Assembly: GCA_914767715.1 (NCBI GenBank)
Contig: OU612067.1
Coordinates: 31,220,162 to 31,284,161 of the forward strand
Length of the DNA stretch: 64,000 nucleotides
From: Membranipora membranacea
Lineage: Eukaryota > Bryozoa > Gymnolaemata > Cheilostomatida > Membraniporidae
Direction: 5' to 3'
Shown here: in pieces, positions 27,001 to 33,289 of the stretch
Position numbering within the stretch: the first letter of the stretch is position 1
How the letters are laid out: every line of letters begins with the position of its first letter
Translations under genes and position numbers: made by a program
The notes under the pieces: model-generated
Told to the model about the DNA's origin: nothing
Databases searched by the model: none
Seen by the model: only the letters and a program-made list of their open reading frames with translations

Positions 27001-29189
27001 CCGTTCAAGATAAATGTGTCACGCATAAAAATTAGTAAAGGAAGGAGGAAAAATCCACCCTCCATACATACTAGAATTTGTGAAACCTAAAATGATAGCT
27101 AAATTTGACTAAACTACATATTATTATATATACTTTCATCTTAGCTAGCGAAAGTTGGTTCTGGCCGAGATTAAATCCCCTCCCCCCCCCCTAAATAGAT
27201 AAACTAGATCCTAGCCGATATTAACTTCACTAAGGTAAACTCTATCAGTCATTTTATACCATCATGGTGATATAGACACGGAGGTGTGAGCGGACCAGCA
27301 CGAAACTTACGATTATTGCATGTATAAAATATGATAAAACAATGTCCGTTAACTTGCATGCTGAGATAACACTGCATTATATGAATAGAACATCATTATA
27401 AGATAAGCTACCGATTACTGATATAATGGGTCAGATTTTTTATCTCTTTGAATGGAATGATTCTAAATTGACTCTTCCTAACTTGTGATTCAAAACTACA
27501 CACTAATCATAAACAATCCGAAGAACTTTGCTCTCTTTTGTGCTCTGAGATAAGAAAGTACATGTAAACAGCACAATCATTGTCTTAGAAGAATTTTGTT
27601 GCATAATTAATTTCCCAGTTTACATTTCAGACAAAATAATGCGGTCAATGTGAATATTTGGGATGAGAGAGGCTGTTTAATAATTTGAGTGTGCGTTGGT
27701 TAATATTTGGGTAAAGTAGATTACGGGTGCTGACGTTGTTGCTAATTTCGAAGAAAATCATATTGGATTTGCTTCCTGATACACTGCAAGCTTAGCAAAG
27801 AAACAAAATAAAAATAAAAGACCAGCCTGAATTTTCTAAAAAAAATATGTTTATATCTCAAACATTATAGCTTGCACATCTATGCAGGAGCAGGAGCTAA
27901 GTAATAAGGGAAACTGATCTCACTGTGGCTGATATCTAATATAGAGGTGGCCATTGAAGTTGTTACAAGTGTGTCAGGCTGGAGGGAGGAGTGACTTACA
28001 TTTCAGTATCGATGTTCATCTTTTCACCATTAAAACTCCAGACCCAGTCATTGGCAACTTTCTGATCGGTTAGTCCTGTCCACCATTGCTGACTTATCAC
28101 AGCCTCTGATGTGATCTCATTTAATATATTTGATAACCATTTCTATAACATATATATATATATGAATAGTCATCAAGTATATTTGTTAACACTTGTTGTC
28201 TGTTCTTTACCTATGTGGAGACAACTACTTATTTGATAAACGCCATAGATAGACCAGGGAGGGCGGTAGACAACGATGCAAGTCAGCAGATGCACCTTTT
28301 ATATTTTTTGTTGCTATTGAGGAACACCAGACTGACCTCACTGCTCAGATTGACCTCATACCTGTAGTAGTAGTATTTAAGGCCTGTAAAGTCCCCTGCG
28401 GTATTCTAGGTAAAGCCGCAAGTGATGAATCATAAAAAGACAATTAGCTATATGAAGTTGGAAATAAAATCCACTGATGCTTATAGCACAGCAAAATCAG
28501 GCAATATTTGTAATTATGTTCAACGGGTATTGTTTGAGATAACTGAGAAGGTTTACTTCAACAAACTGAAATGAATGTGAAGTAAAATTTGACTTACAAA
28601 TTCTTCTTGAGATTCGATACTGAGTAGATTGCCCTGCATTTGTGTACATATGTCGTGGGCTTGTTCCCAGGTCTTATATTGATTACTTCGCAGTGAAACG
28701 TAGTAGCAGTTGTCTCCCCATTGTACCCAGCCAGGCGGGCAGACATATCCACTAGCTGTGTAAAGTAGAAGAAGATGCGGTAATATTAAAACTGATTTAT
28801 TAAAATATTAAAATTTTTAAATATTTACGACCTATAAAGTCTGTTTTTGTAGTTTAATCTACTAATATTATTAATAATTGGGGGATAATATTATAGCTAC
28901 GAGAATAACATCTTTTTTTTTTAACCAACTGCCAAAAGTTTATGCAGTTTGTTTCATTGACACATTGAAAGTTTTGGCATATATTTATTATAATTTAAAC
29001 TGCAGCAAATCTGCATATACGCAAGTAGGAAAACTCAATATAATATGCCTCCTATCTTGGTAAATAGGAAAGATTTAGAGATTCAATAGGAATAATAAAA
29101 ACGAAAAACTTACCAAGATTAATTGTTGCAAGCATGAGCAGAAATATCCGCGACATACTTAGCGTTTGTAACGAATTCCTGCGAGACAT
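1..29189 (-). CDS. Multi-CTLD mannose-receptor-like C-type lectin gene, 3' end outside window
   Basis: A single spliced gene whose exons share strand and compatible phases throughout. The product starts with a hydrophobic signal peptide and then has at least 15 CTLDs, recognised by repeated W-I-G-L cores, four spaced cysteines per domain and C-terminal W-N-D-like or F-x-C-K motifs. Short Pro/Thr-rich linkers lie between some domains. CTLDs bind sugars or proteins, often Ca2+-dependently, and mannose-receptor-type proteins act in uptake or recognition. Unlike vertebrate mannose receptors there is no N-terminal ricin-type or fibronectin-II domain: CTLD1 follows the signal peptide directly. Only CTLD8 and CTLD13 show both EPN and WND, the classical mannose-type Ca2+ site; CTLD2 has QPD without WND. 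No transmembrane segment is visible, because the gene runs off base 1, so secreted versus membrane-bound is undecided. An internal group of domains (8-10) has duplicated exons. About 54 coding exons are recognisable. Family assignment is firm; the ligand is unknown. Confidence 0.93.
301..1342 (-). CDS. CTLD15 of the lectin gene (exons 1242-1342, 828-980, 301-493)
   Basis: Linker and entry TPAPTPPSSLCQKGYREYFG plus CYKLY, helix NAALVSVRNAYEQAF, core PVWIGLIEVQAQP, loop FLWDDGFPVTYTTWDDGRPI and end GKWNDTFCYFSHAFVCKQ. WND is present but RPI replaces EPN. The acceptor of exon 1242-1342 must be the TGTAG ending at 1343. The nearer TAG (just before 1335) would bring an in-frame stop. The exon at 301 ends in phase 1, so more gene follows beyond base 1. 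Bases 1-60 may hold its acceptor, but the exon cannot be read. Confidence 0.87.
1654..2803 (-). CDS. CTLD14 of the lectin gene (exons 2678-2803, 2123-2271, 1654-1750)
   Basis: Exon 2678-2803 gives GNRCYKLISGKETAKNWTDA and the helix. Exon 2123-2271 gives NIWIGLNDKFWNRHFWW and TNWVEGEPDVSDG. Exon 1654-1750 gives CIEMLLHRKQPGKWRTQFC and QDYMCVMDK. EPD replaces EPN and WRT replaces WND. Confidence 0.88.
3069..4881 (-). CDS. CTLD13 of the lectin gene (exons 4727-4881, 4094-4164, 3608-3717, 3069-3218)
   Basis: Entry YCDGDSNWKYFNESCYF, core YIAAIGLTKLGRANW, loop DFSNWWEGEPNNHDGSERC and end GRWNDQHCNTLGAYVCKRP. EPN plus WND make this the second domain with a full mannose-type Ca2+ motif. Its exon layout (short core exon, loop exon, WND exon) matches CTLD9, but the loop exon is single here, which gives an unduplicated reference state. 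The last exon continues into CTLD14 (HCEADWVEY). Confidence 0.91.
3925..4000. repeat. Nested palindromes in a CTLD13 intron
   Basis: The perfect 22-bp palindrome CCATAGAGTTATAACTCTATGG (3940-3961) is followed by CTTGACAAGCTTGTCAAG (3963-3980). Both are bracketed by GTAGCCTGT and ACAGGCTAC and by direct repeats of CCCTACTGTAGC. It is strongly self-complementary, possibly a fold-back micro-element. Confidence 0.8.
5229..6731 (-). CDS. CTLD12 of the lectin gene (exons 6595-6731, 6158-6275, 5705-5839, 5229-5345)
   Basis: Entry CTNPNAVSYRDQCYTV, helix and core MQLASIHDG to SQVWIGLVKNK, loop WIWSDGSEVEFEQWGPGQPS, and terminus CYASKGWICQEEG followed by a Pro/Thr linker (TTPTPPTTFPTTTEK). QPS occupies the sugar-motif position. 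The phase of every join is consistent. Confidence 0.89.
7092..8404 (-). CDS. CTLD11 of the lectin gene (exons 8269-8404, 7644-7782, 7092-7275)
   Basis: Entry ICKFGYEEYDGECYKL, core ADLWIGMKRQEY, loop YWSENQPRHLEDVPNC and terminus CEEKKMFICKHS. A Thr-rich linker opens the first exon. QPR replaces QPD/EPN and YWTSVNC replaces WND, so the Ca2+ site is doubtful. Confidence 0.89.
8668..10570 (-). CDS. CTLD10 of the lectin gene, with a duplicated core and loop exon
   Basis: The entry GNCKHGFQKF comes from exon 10979-11116. Exon 10448-10570 gives DKCYGVFGSVNPLNWTNAQ and the helix, one of exons 9769-9914 or 9275-9420 gives VWIGLADLLG and the long loop, and exon 8668-8773 gives the terminus CDIKLPYACSGPL. 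Neither alternative has EPN or QPD (they have SPG and QPG), and RWKPDTC replaces WND, so a classical Ca2+ site is not evident. Confidence 0.9.
9275..9420 (-). CDS. CTLD10 alternative exon b (3' member)
   Basis: A 146-nt exon (TTTTTCAG acceptor, GTAAGT donor) from YLGLETHRMNSSVWIGLADL through ETYWAPNSPGSGY. It shares SVWIGLADLLG, WSNSDA and ET[FY]WAP with exon a, and differs at the helix preceding the core and at the loop tip. Identical phases and length indicate a tandem exon duplication with both copies kept functional. Confidence 0.86.
9769..9914 (-). CDS. CTLD10 alternative exon a (5' member)
   Basis: A 146-nt exon (TATTATAG acceptor, GTGAGT donor). It encodes the segment from FVGLITSTQNTSVWIGLADL through the loop ETFWAPQQPGGNK. 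It enters in phase 1 and leaves in phase 0. Its length is exactly the same as exon b, from which 348 nt separate it. Confidence 0.86.
10208..10345. repeat. Short direct duplication in a lectin-gene intron
   Basis: TAGAAATTGAAGTTG, TTGA, GATCTTGGCAAGCTAA and AACATT recur in the same order about 88 bp apart. It lies in the intron between exon 10448-10570 and the CTLD10 alternative exon 9769-9914. No exon-like coding is seen in it. Confidence 0.75.
10979..12583 (-). CDS. CTLD9 of the lectin gene, with a duplicated ligand-loop exon
   Basis: Exons 12426-12583 (entry KCEPGWLQYTTICYKF, HLAVIHSKEQNDF) and 12109-12173 (core MHWTIGLTKYGDDQWG) are followed by either 11677-11777 or 11520-11623. Exon 10979-11116 then supplies FWNDYNC and CGMQHRGHICQRP, and runs into a linker and the entry of CTLD10 (GNCKHGFQKF). 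Both alternative exons provide EPS in the long loop and the third conserved cysteine, so together with WND a Ca2+ site of variant type is plausible. Confidence 0.9.
11520..11623 (-). CDS. CTLD9 alternative exon b (3' member), long-loop segment
   Basis: A 104-nt exon encoding WVNGDPFYFVIWDKGEPSNH, then RSIGELCAGMEPKT. The acceptor is TTTTGTAG and the donor GTATGC. It is homologous to exon a (WV[DN]G, F-x-FV, EPS, C), but most loop residues differ, so swapping it should change the ligand-contact surface while the fold is kept. Confidence 0.85.
11677..11777 (-). CDS. CTLD9 alternative exon a (5' member), long-loop segment
   Basis: A 101-nt exon encoding WVDGSAFDFVAWLEDEPSGH, then GGFENCGEMWHHA. 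The acceptor is CTGTAG and the donor GTAATA (weaker than most donors here). It covers the long loop with the EPS tripeptide and the conserved cysteine. Only 53 nt of intron separate it from exon b. Entry after two bases and exit after one base are identical in exon b. Confidence 0.85.
12038..12058. repeat. GA dinucleotide microsatellite
   Basis: An (AG)n run within the intron between the CTLD9 exons 12109-12173 and 11677-11777. No effect is inferred. Confidence 0.9.
12825..12893 (-). CDS. Pro/Thr linker exon between CTLD8 and CTLD9
   Basis: A 69-nt exon with phase 1 at both borders encoding TISGTLAPTTTLPTPKPITG, a stalk-like spacer likely to be O-glycosylated. It could be skipped in frame. 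Acceptor TTTTAAG and donor GTATGT are good. Confidence 0.8.
13151..14947 (-). CDS. CTLD8 of the lectin gene, with a duplicated internal exon
   Basis: After the entry in exon 15866-16047, exon 14814-14947 gives the helical part (AFQTYSREEKKSW to SIKSMFQ). Either exon 14239-14306 or 14082-14158 then gives the W-[VI]-G-L core. Exon 13151-13339 gives YRWTDGSNFDIAMWEDGEPNN and SWNDKYC, then CQGHHDYVCQIP. EPN plus WND are the mannose-type Ca2+-coordinating motifs, so this is one of two domains in the protein most likely to bind mannose-like sugars. The long intron before exon 14814-14947 contains an 11-bp minisatellite. Confidence 0.9.
13405..13480. repeat. TA-rich low-complexity block
   Basis: Alternating AT with short self-complementary stretches. 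It is in the 742-nt intron between CTLD8 exon b and exon 13151-13339. Confidence 0.85.
14082..14158 (-). CDS. CTLD8 alternative exon b (3' member of pair)
   Basis: A 77-nt exon encoding NKYNTAIQSEYWIGLHDAG followed by FDGLGQ, with a CAG acceptor and a GTAGCT donor. Its phases are the same as exon a, and it lies 80 nt downstream of it in transcript order. Exon b supplies three more residues than exon a just before the YRWTDGS strand. Splice-site quality is acceptable for both, so neither looks like a dead relic. Confidence 0.85.
14239..14306 (-). CDS. CTLD8 alternative exon a (5' member of pair)
   Basis: A 68-nt exon encoding NEYDAVMKSEYWVGLHLLDRTK, bounded by a TAG acceptor and a GTATGT donor. 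It enters after a codon with two bases already supplied and leaves with one base. It is clearly homologous to exon 14082-14158 (SEYW[VI]GLH shared), but the residues after GLH differ in sequence and number. Using both members or neither shifts the downstream frame, so use of exactly one is predicted. Confidence 0.85.
15523..15820. repeat. 11-bp minisatellite with a higher-order unit (lectin gene intron)
   Basis: About 18 copies of an 11-bp unit close to CAGTGGAGCGT, with two alternating variable positions, followed by three longer units containing CAAGGCTTATCTTTGCTACAG. Because 11 is not a multiple of 3 and the unit has no stop in any frame, three overlapping frames stay open on the plus strand. 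This is a compositional effect, not coding. It lies in the intron between exons 15866-16047 and 14814-14947. Confidence 0.9.
15866..17111 (-). CDS. CTLD7 of the lectin gene (exons 16999-17111, 16552-16703, 15866-16047)
   Basis: The first exon begins NHMTDTDCYLMAY. The second carries the core KVWLGYKNFNGTY and the loop VPTTSYMPLWNKDHTG. The third has the terminus CNERMHFACKTK, a Pro/Thr linker (TPTPPTY) and the entry of CTLD8 (SCPNDWSRIDDKCYK). No classical Ca2+/sugar motif is visible. Confidence 0.87.
17427..18791 (-). CDS. CTLD6 of the lectin gene (exons 18609-18791, 18093-18253, 17427-17552)
   Basis: The entry is SCPADYDLIGNSCYKFY, the core PLWWIGLEDKDADGVFTW and long loop YLDWGEHQPAE, and the terminus CHDEADGFICKS. 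The last exon continues into VCPPMA, the first residues of CTLD7. The donor 3' of codon ACC at 18093 is GTGAGT and the following exon starts in phase 0, so the frame is sure. A four-copy 39-bp tandem repeat lies in the intron between 17553 and 18092. Confidence 0.88.
17604..17759. repeat. 39-bp tandem repeat, four copies (lectin gene intron)
   Basis: The unit AGAACCGAGCTCGTACACAG plus GTAACAGGTTAGTGATTAC is repeated four times with one or two substitutions. It begins 52 bases upstream (minus strand) of exon 17427-17552. Near-identity suggests recent expansion and likely length polymorphism. Confidence 0.92.
19150..20455 (-). CDS. CTLD5 plus Pro/Thr linker exon (20277-20455, 19667-19897, 19150-19206)
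   Basis: The entry exon begins VDPDCGVGWVTPP and includes the helix motif GGQLASVLSPYEQ. The second exon carries the core ALWLGGSDQ, WSDGKPFVYMNWEG and the terminus CNAKMPYMCKKM. The separate 57-nt exon 19150-19206 encodes a Pro/Thr-rich spacer (LAPPTIPPVTTLAPG) with both borders in phase 1, so it could be skipped without frame loss. No EPN/QPD/WND is present. Confidence 0.88.
20893..22037 (-). CDS. CTLD4 of the lectin gene (exons 21879-22037, 21426-21560, 20893-21030)
   Basis: The entry is FCEVDHYQYRRHCYKPY, the core RIYWIGMSGWGK, and the terminus CNTKLPYICEKEG. It is followed by a Pro/Thr linker (TPVTPPPQP) in the same exon. The loop contains QDASTPNTYRNF rather than EPN/QPD, and QWSTNDC rather than WND. 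All three exons have consensus acceptors and GTAAG/GTGAG/GTATG donors, with phase 1 at each border. Confidence 0.9.
22435..23303 (-). CDS. CTLD3 of the lectin gene (exons 23094-23303, 22658-22774, 22435-22529)
   Basis: The entry is GVCPPGWMTYNGRCYEF, the core AVWLGFEYYLNEYIWVNGEK, and the terminus CAQKFPFICEAA. Phases are 1-1-1 and the joins read cleanly. The long loop lacks EPN, QPD and WND, so this domain is probably structural or protein-binding. The introns of 114 and 128 nt on either side of exon 22658-22774 and before exon 23094-23303 are among the shortest ordinary introns of the gene. They are useful for comparison with the 53-nt spacer in CTLD9. Confidence 0.9.
23451..26425 (-). CDS. 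CTLD2 of the lectin gene (exons 26326-26425, 25022-25148, 24452-24549, 23451-23557)
   Basis: Four exons. The entry is CDYADGWHHIDDSCWKLF, the core YKYWIGLQANK, the long loop YWASAQPDFSR, and the terminus CYDDRPFACQRP. QPD is the galactose-type motif, but the usual WND is replaced by GWHIDSC, so the Ca2+ site looks incomplete. The donor at 24451 (GTTCGG) is weak; the join there is inferred from frame and homology. The 1.2-kb intron 25149-26325 holds a GATA/TCTA-rich stretch and no recognised exon. Confidence 0.87.
26685..28755 (-). CDS. CTLD1 of the lectin gene (exons 28598-28755, 28000-28142, 26685-26878)
   Basis: The first exon carries the domain entry (CPPGWVQWGDNCYY) and the helix region with SIESQEEF. 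The second carries the core WWTGLTDQ and the strand after it. The third ends with CKIKNPYICKRP, the usual CTLD terminus. The long-loop sugar motif is absent (WSFNGEKMNI instead of EPN/QPD), so classical Ca2+-dependent mannose or galactose binding is unlikely for this domain. Introns of about 1.1 and 0.45 kb inside it show no further exon. Confidence 0.88.
29114..29189 (-). CDS. Exon 1 of the lectin gene: start codon and signal peptide
   Basis: The ATG complement is at 29187-29189. The exon encodes MSRRNSLQTLSM followed by SRIFLLMLATINL, a typical hydrophobic signal peptide, and ends at a GTAAGT donor. A second in-frame Met at codon 12 sits immediately before the hydrophobic stretch and would give a tidier signal peptide, so either could be the start. 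The splice is phase 1 and joins exon 28598-28755 to give Ala-Ser-Gly-Tyr-Val-Cys at the mature N-terminus. Confidence 0.82.
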
Positions 29190-29825
29190 CGCGATGCTGT
29201 CTCTCCAAACACCAAACTGACCAGTGGTTTTTACCCGAGAATGAATCTACATCTATCCTAGTCATATGACAGGAAGCAGTAGCTATCTCTGGTGTCTGAT
29301 TGGCTGACCCGATGAATCAGGCAGTCACAAGCACCTAATAGAGAGGACAATGCTGCTCACATGGGGGATGGAACAATGACTACCAGAAGATAAGACTGCT
29401 GTTATCTTACACCCTGTGATATAGCATGCTTCCATATATAATCTATTCGGCAGGTATTGAACCTGAAGATTGATAAGAATAATTTGTTGATAACTCTAAT
29501 AAAACAATGGGGCCATGTGATAAAATATTAGTCATGTACGGAGAACTGATTCCCTCATTATGGAATACATGGTGAAAATGTGAATACAGATTTACTCTAT
29601 CTCAGAATGTCCAAGTTTACAGAATAGAAATTTCAGATAATTTCCATGAACTGATAGAAACTAAAAGATCGGTTATGATGTTAATACAGCTGATGGTGTA
29701 GTTTTCTGAGAGGTTAGGATTTGATCCGAACAATTCTAGAGCCTTACAACCAATGTCCTGAATCTCAGAAGAGAACAAACTTGGGGAATAGCTGATGTCT
29801 GGCCAAAACTATAGGCTCACACATA

Positions 29826-29871
29826 GACTTAATAATAATAATAATATTATTAATATATTATTAAGTCTATG
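29826..29871. repeat. AT-rich perfect hairpin
   Basis: The arm ATAGACTTAATAATA is followed by an ATT/AAT-rich centre and the reverse complement TATTAAGTCTAT. It could extrude or be the remnant of a small fold-back element. No target-site duplication was recognised. Confidence 0.7.
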
Positions 29872-30143
29872 GGCTCGCATTAAGATTAGAATTCGGGCTG
29901 GCTAGTGAATATTATTTCCAAATATTATTGGAGTTGTGTTCGGTTTCCCAAACCACGTGACACTTTTGTGTTCAATCAGCTGATACAATCTCATACAGTG
30001 GTGAAATGCCGATGTGATCCAAAAGTGAACCAAACCATTATTTCTATGATTTGCTTGCTCCTGAGATCGATGTGAAATCAATGCATGGGAACTTACAGAA
30101 TGTAATAAGGATTGTGAAATACTCTAGATAACTATATCTATAT

Positions 30144-30390
30144 CTGAAATCTGTTTGCTACAGGCAAGTGTGACCAGCCAGGGAAACTCAATTTAATTCA
30201 TCCTCTACATTCTAAAATCTATTTAATAACCTGACTGATCTGCCGCCCTACTCCAAACTATGGTACTGAGCATGGGGAGGTAACTAAAAAATTGATAATA
30301 TAATTGTAAATGACAGTTGTATGGTAACCATGGCGACTGGAAACAAAGCATCAAGGGAGATAACTCTGATGTGGCTGACTCCAAATATGA
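30144..30390 (-). repeat. Interspersed repeat R2, copy 1 (inverted relative to 36903-37133)
   Basis: Read on the minus strand, this segment matches 36903-37133. Both contain GAGTC-GCCAC, CAGAGTTATCTCCCT, GATGCTTTGTTTCCAGTCGC, TAGGGCGGCAGATCAGTCA, TTATTAAATAGATTTTAG and a CTTGCCTGTAGCAA-CAGATTTCAG end. Internal indels show the copies are old. It is a non-coding dispersed repeat of unknown class. The two copies flank the nucleotidyltransferase-TPR region in opposite orientation. Confidence 0.75.
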
Positions 30391-31025
30391 ATCTGACAAA
30401 CCAAGGACAAGCCTTGAACAAACTATCACCCTTCACGTGAGGTAACATAGCTGACAGGACATAAAGTGACGAAAGGTAATGTAAAATAACATTTTATTAT
30501 AACTACCCGTTATGCTTAGCTCAGTTTTCAGTTCAACCAAAAGTTCTTGAATGCAATTTTGCAAAACTGCTGTTATCTCATCTCACTTCTCAGCGCAATA
30601 ATTTTATATATATCCCATTTTTATTCTGGAGAAGAATAGGTCCTCAGGACTTGTACCCAGAAAACAGAAATATTGGTAAATTATATTGTGTAACTAAAAA
30701 ATCAAGAACAATAACAGGTAAAATTACGAAGTACACACAGGTACTAATTAGCAGAAAAACATTACACAAGTCAATACACAATAGCTGGGAAAAGAAAGTT
30801 AGATCAACGCAGCAGAAGACTTAAAATGAAATAATACATAATGTATAGAATAATGAGGTTCATGAAACAATTACTCAACAAACTTTCTAAAAGGGAGATC
30901 ATTTCACACCAACTAAAATGAATTTAAAAAAATACAGAAGCTCTTAGCAGAGAGATTAGTTATCATTGATCGAAATTTAGCGTATAATATGATAAGCAGA
31001 TTGTGCAATAACCTGTGTCATGCTC

Positions 31026-32866
31026 TCACTCATCTATTGTTGGTCCTGAGTAGGTAATTTTATACTTGTGCTCCTTTGCCTCCTTTCGTCCTAGAAAACG
31101 GGATATGTTCGCGGCATTATGTTTTCCCACGGGCCCAGGCTTGAACGATAGTCTATCACGTAGCACCTCTATCTTGTCACTTTCTGGTTTAATCTTCTCA
31201 TAAATCTTCAGGGCTTTTGCATTTATCCTCATCGCCTCGCTGTACTCCATATTGTTGCTCGCGTAATGGGAAGCGATGTTGAATAGGATATCTGCATTTG
31301 TTATTATTTCCATCTCACCCATGTTTCCTTTACAAAGCGCTAGCGCTTGAAACCAACACTCATTGGCTTTGTAATACTTGTTGAGCATTCTGTAACTGTT
31401 CCCGATGTTCACTAGTGTTGCTCTGATTTTGACTGCTTGATCTAACTTTCTGAACCGGGATAAGGCAAAGGTGCAGGCCTGTTCTGATTTGCTGTGTTGT
31501 TCCATTTTCTGATAGACGACTCATAACATATCAAATGCTTCGGGCCATGTCAAAGATTTTGTTGTCAGATGCCTGCTGGTATGCTGATATAGCCTTAATA
31601 AAATGCACTTCAGCTCTCCTAGGTTCTCCTCTGTTGTTCAATATCCAGCCCCTATTGAAATAAACAAGTCCTTTGAGGGCATGAGCGTCAGCAGTTTTCC
31701 TTGATAGTGATTTGGATGAAGCGTTGTGTAGAGCTAAGCCCTCTGAAATACATTTGTCAGAATTATTGAACTCTTCGACTTCTTGATAGATTTCAGCTGG
31801 CTTGAAGAGTAGCGCTGTTAATTGATCGCATGTATGCTCCTGTGCATAATCTTGGTACATTTTAATAGCGTTCTTGCAACATTCGAGAGCACTTTGAAAG
31901 TTCTGCTGTTTAATGTATAAGTCAGCTAAGTTTCCCAATGTTACTGCAGTAGTTAAGTCAGCAGAATCGTCACCAAAAAAATCTGAAGCAGAGTCTAAGG
32001 TGCATAAATAATATTTCTCTGCTAAAGTATACCTGTGTTGGGCAAAATAAATGGTACCCAGTACTTGAACATTGTAGGTGTTGCAATTGCAAACTTGAGG
32101 ATATCCAGACGTTGCTCTGGGGAGGCACTGGCCAGGTCTAAGTAATGTCCTATTGTGGCAACTTGAGATAGGGCATTTCCACTGTGGTCTGTCAGAGAGT
32201 CATAGAAGCGCATCATATTATATTTATCCTGTATCGATAGTACGCAATGTTGTTCTGCTTTGTGATAATTTCCTTTGCTTCTATAGATCCCTGCCAGAGC
32301 TGCATGATAGAAAGAGTCCTGAAAGTCAATATCAGTTCTGAGTATTAGTTCTAAAGCCTCGTCAAACTTTCCAAGAGCTTCAAGACACCGGGTAATTCTG
32401 TAAGTACAGTGTATGGTCGATTCTCCTGATTTTGCTACATAAGAGTACAATGAAGGGGCAGCTTGATACTCTCTGCACCAAAGCATGGTCTCTGATATAA
32501 TATTGAAGACAAACGAATTTTCTATGATTCCCTGGAGAGTTGTTGTAAGTTGAACTGCAGCAGAAACAGGGTCATCAAGCAGCGTATCACCGCAGAGGAC
32601 TTTGAGAGCAGACAGGGCTTGTGAGTATCGACCACTGAAAAACCGAGCAATCACTACTGACCATCCTTCATTTGTATTGAAGTCTGCACGAAAATCCAAC
32701 TTTGATAAACATAACTTCAGTGGAAACATCATAGACCACAAATGAGGAAATAGTCCTACCGGCATAAACCAGCGCATTCGGCTCTGTTTTGAATTTGGGG
32801 TGAAGCCGTGTTGGCGTTGTTGACCAACAGACATCCGCTCATCTTGGGAATCATGATAGAGGTAGG
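31026..32866 (-). pseudogene. TPR part of the broken NT-TPR gene
   Basis: Removing one 8-bp duplicate and the element makes the reading frame on both sides continuous (IRFSA joins YLYHDSQDERM). Downstream, TPR-like helical pairs are visible: RITRCLEALGKFDEALELIL, SFYHAALAGIYRSKGNYHKA, LGTIYFAQHRYTLAEKYYL, LGNLADLYIKQQNFQSALEC and VNIGNSYRMLNKYYKANECW. The third and fourth lie in a frame different from the others, which fixes two frame breaks. Confidence 0.75.
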
Positions 32867-32874
32867 CCGAGAAT

Positions 32875-33289
32875 CAGTGGCGTATATTAGCACTCACGGC
32901 CCACGGATTTCCGTGAGTGGCTGAATAGCTCAGTGTGTAGAGCGTTCGCTTTATAATCACTGTTAATAAGATTGTTGTGTGTTCGAATCCCATCAAGGTC
33001 AGTTTTTTTTCAAATGGGTGCTTTATAACTGGAGAATTTTTACCGTAATCTTCTACTGCTATTGAGTTGTTTTCTGAAAGTAGCCAACAGCTCAGTGAGC
33101 TATTGAAATACCTCTCTGCTTGCACTATTTTGCTACCGATATGCAAAAATTTCCGTGGTGGGAGGGCGCTTAAGCGCCCCTCCCACACCCTCCCCGCCAC
33201 GCCTACGGCGTGTGGAATGGGCTGCGCCCGATTATTATGCTCATCTCTGAAAAGTCAGTGAGTGAAATTTTTTAGAATATACGCCCCTG
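32875..33289. mobile_element. Non-autonomous hAT-type MITE (415 bp) in the NT-TPR coding region
   Basis: Ends are CAGTGGCGTATATT at 32875 and, inverted, CAGGGGCGTATATT at 33289, flanked by the 8-bp direct repeat CCGAGAAT (32867-32874 and 33290-33297). An 8-bp target duplication and CAG-GGCG termini are typical of hAT transposons. There is no transposase. Internally it carries a tRNA-like stretch (A-box-like TAGCTCAGTGTGTAGAGC, B-box-like GTTCGAATCCC, 32920-32990) and GC-rich small palindromes near 33160-33210. The host frame is exactly restored in its absence. Confidence 0.88.
32920..32998 (+). other. tRNA-like sequence inside the hAT-type element
   Basis: The order TGGCTGAATAGCTCAG, GTGTAGAGCG, then GTGTTCGAATCCC resembles pol III A and B boxes of a tRNA. 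The acceptor arms pair poorly and the anticodon region is long, so it is unlikely to be a functional tRNA. More likely it is a SINE-type head captured by the element, or convergent sequence. Confidence 0.5.

Larger units (their letters stand above)
29190..31025. other. Intergenic region upstream of the lectin gene
   Basis: No coding region is supported here. It holds the presumed promoter of the lectin gene (no TATA box recognised with confidence), a strong AT-rich hairpin at 29826-29871, and one copy of an interspersed repeat at 30144-30390 that recurs inverted near 36.9-37.1 kb. Confidence 0.6.

Noticed and set aside
28878-29063. Plus-strand 61-codon frame
   Set aside because: Intronic, AT-rich, antisense to the first intron of the lectin gene, no features.
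32920-32998. tRNA gene candidate
   Set aside because: A and B boxes are present but arms pair poorly and the anticodon loop is irregular; it lies inside a transposable element.
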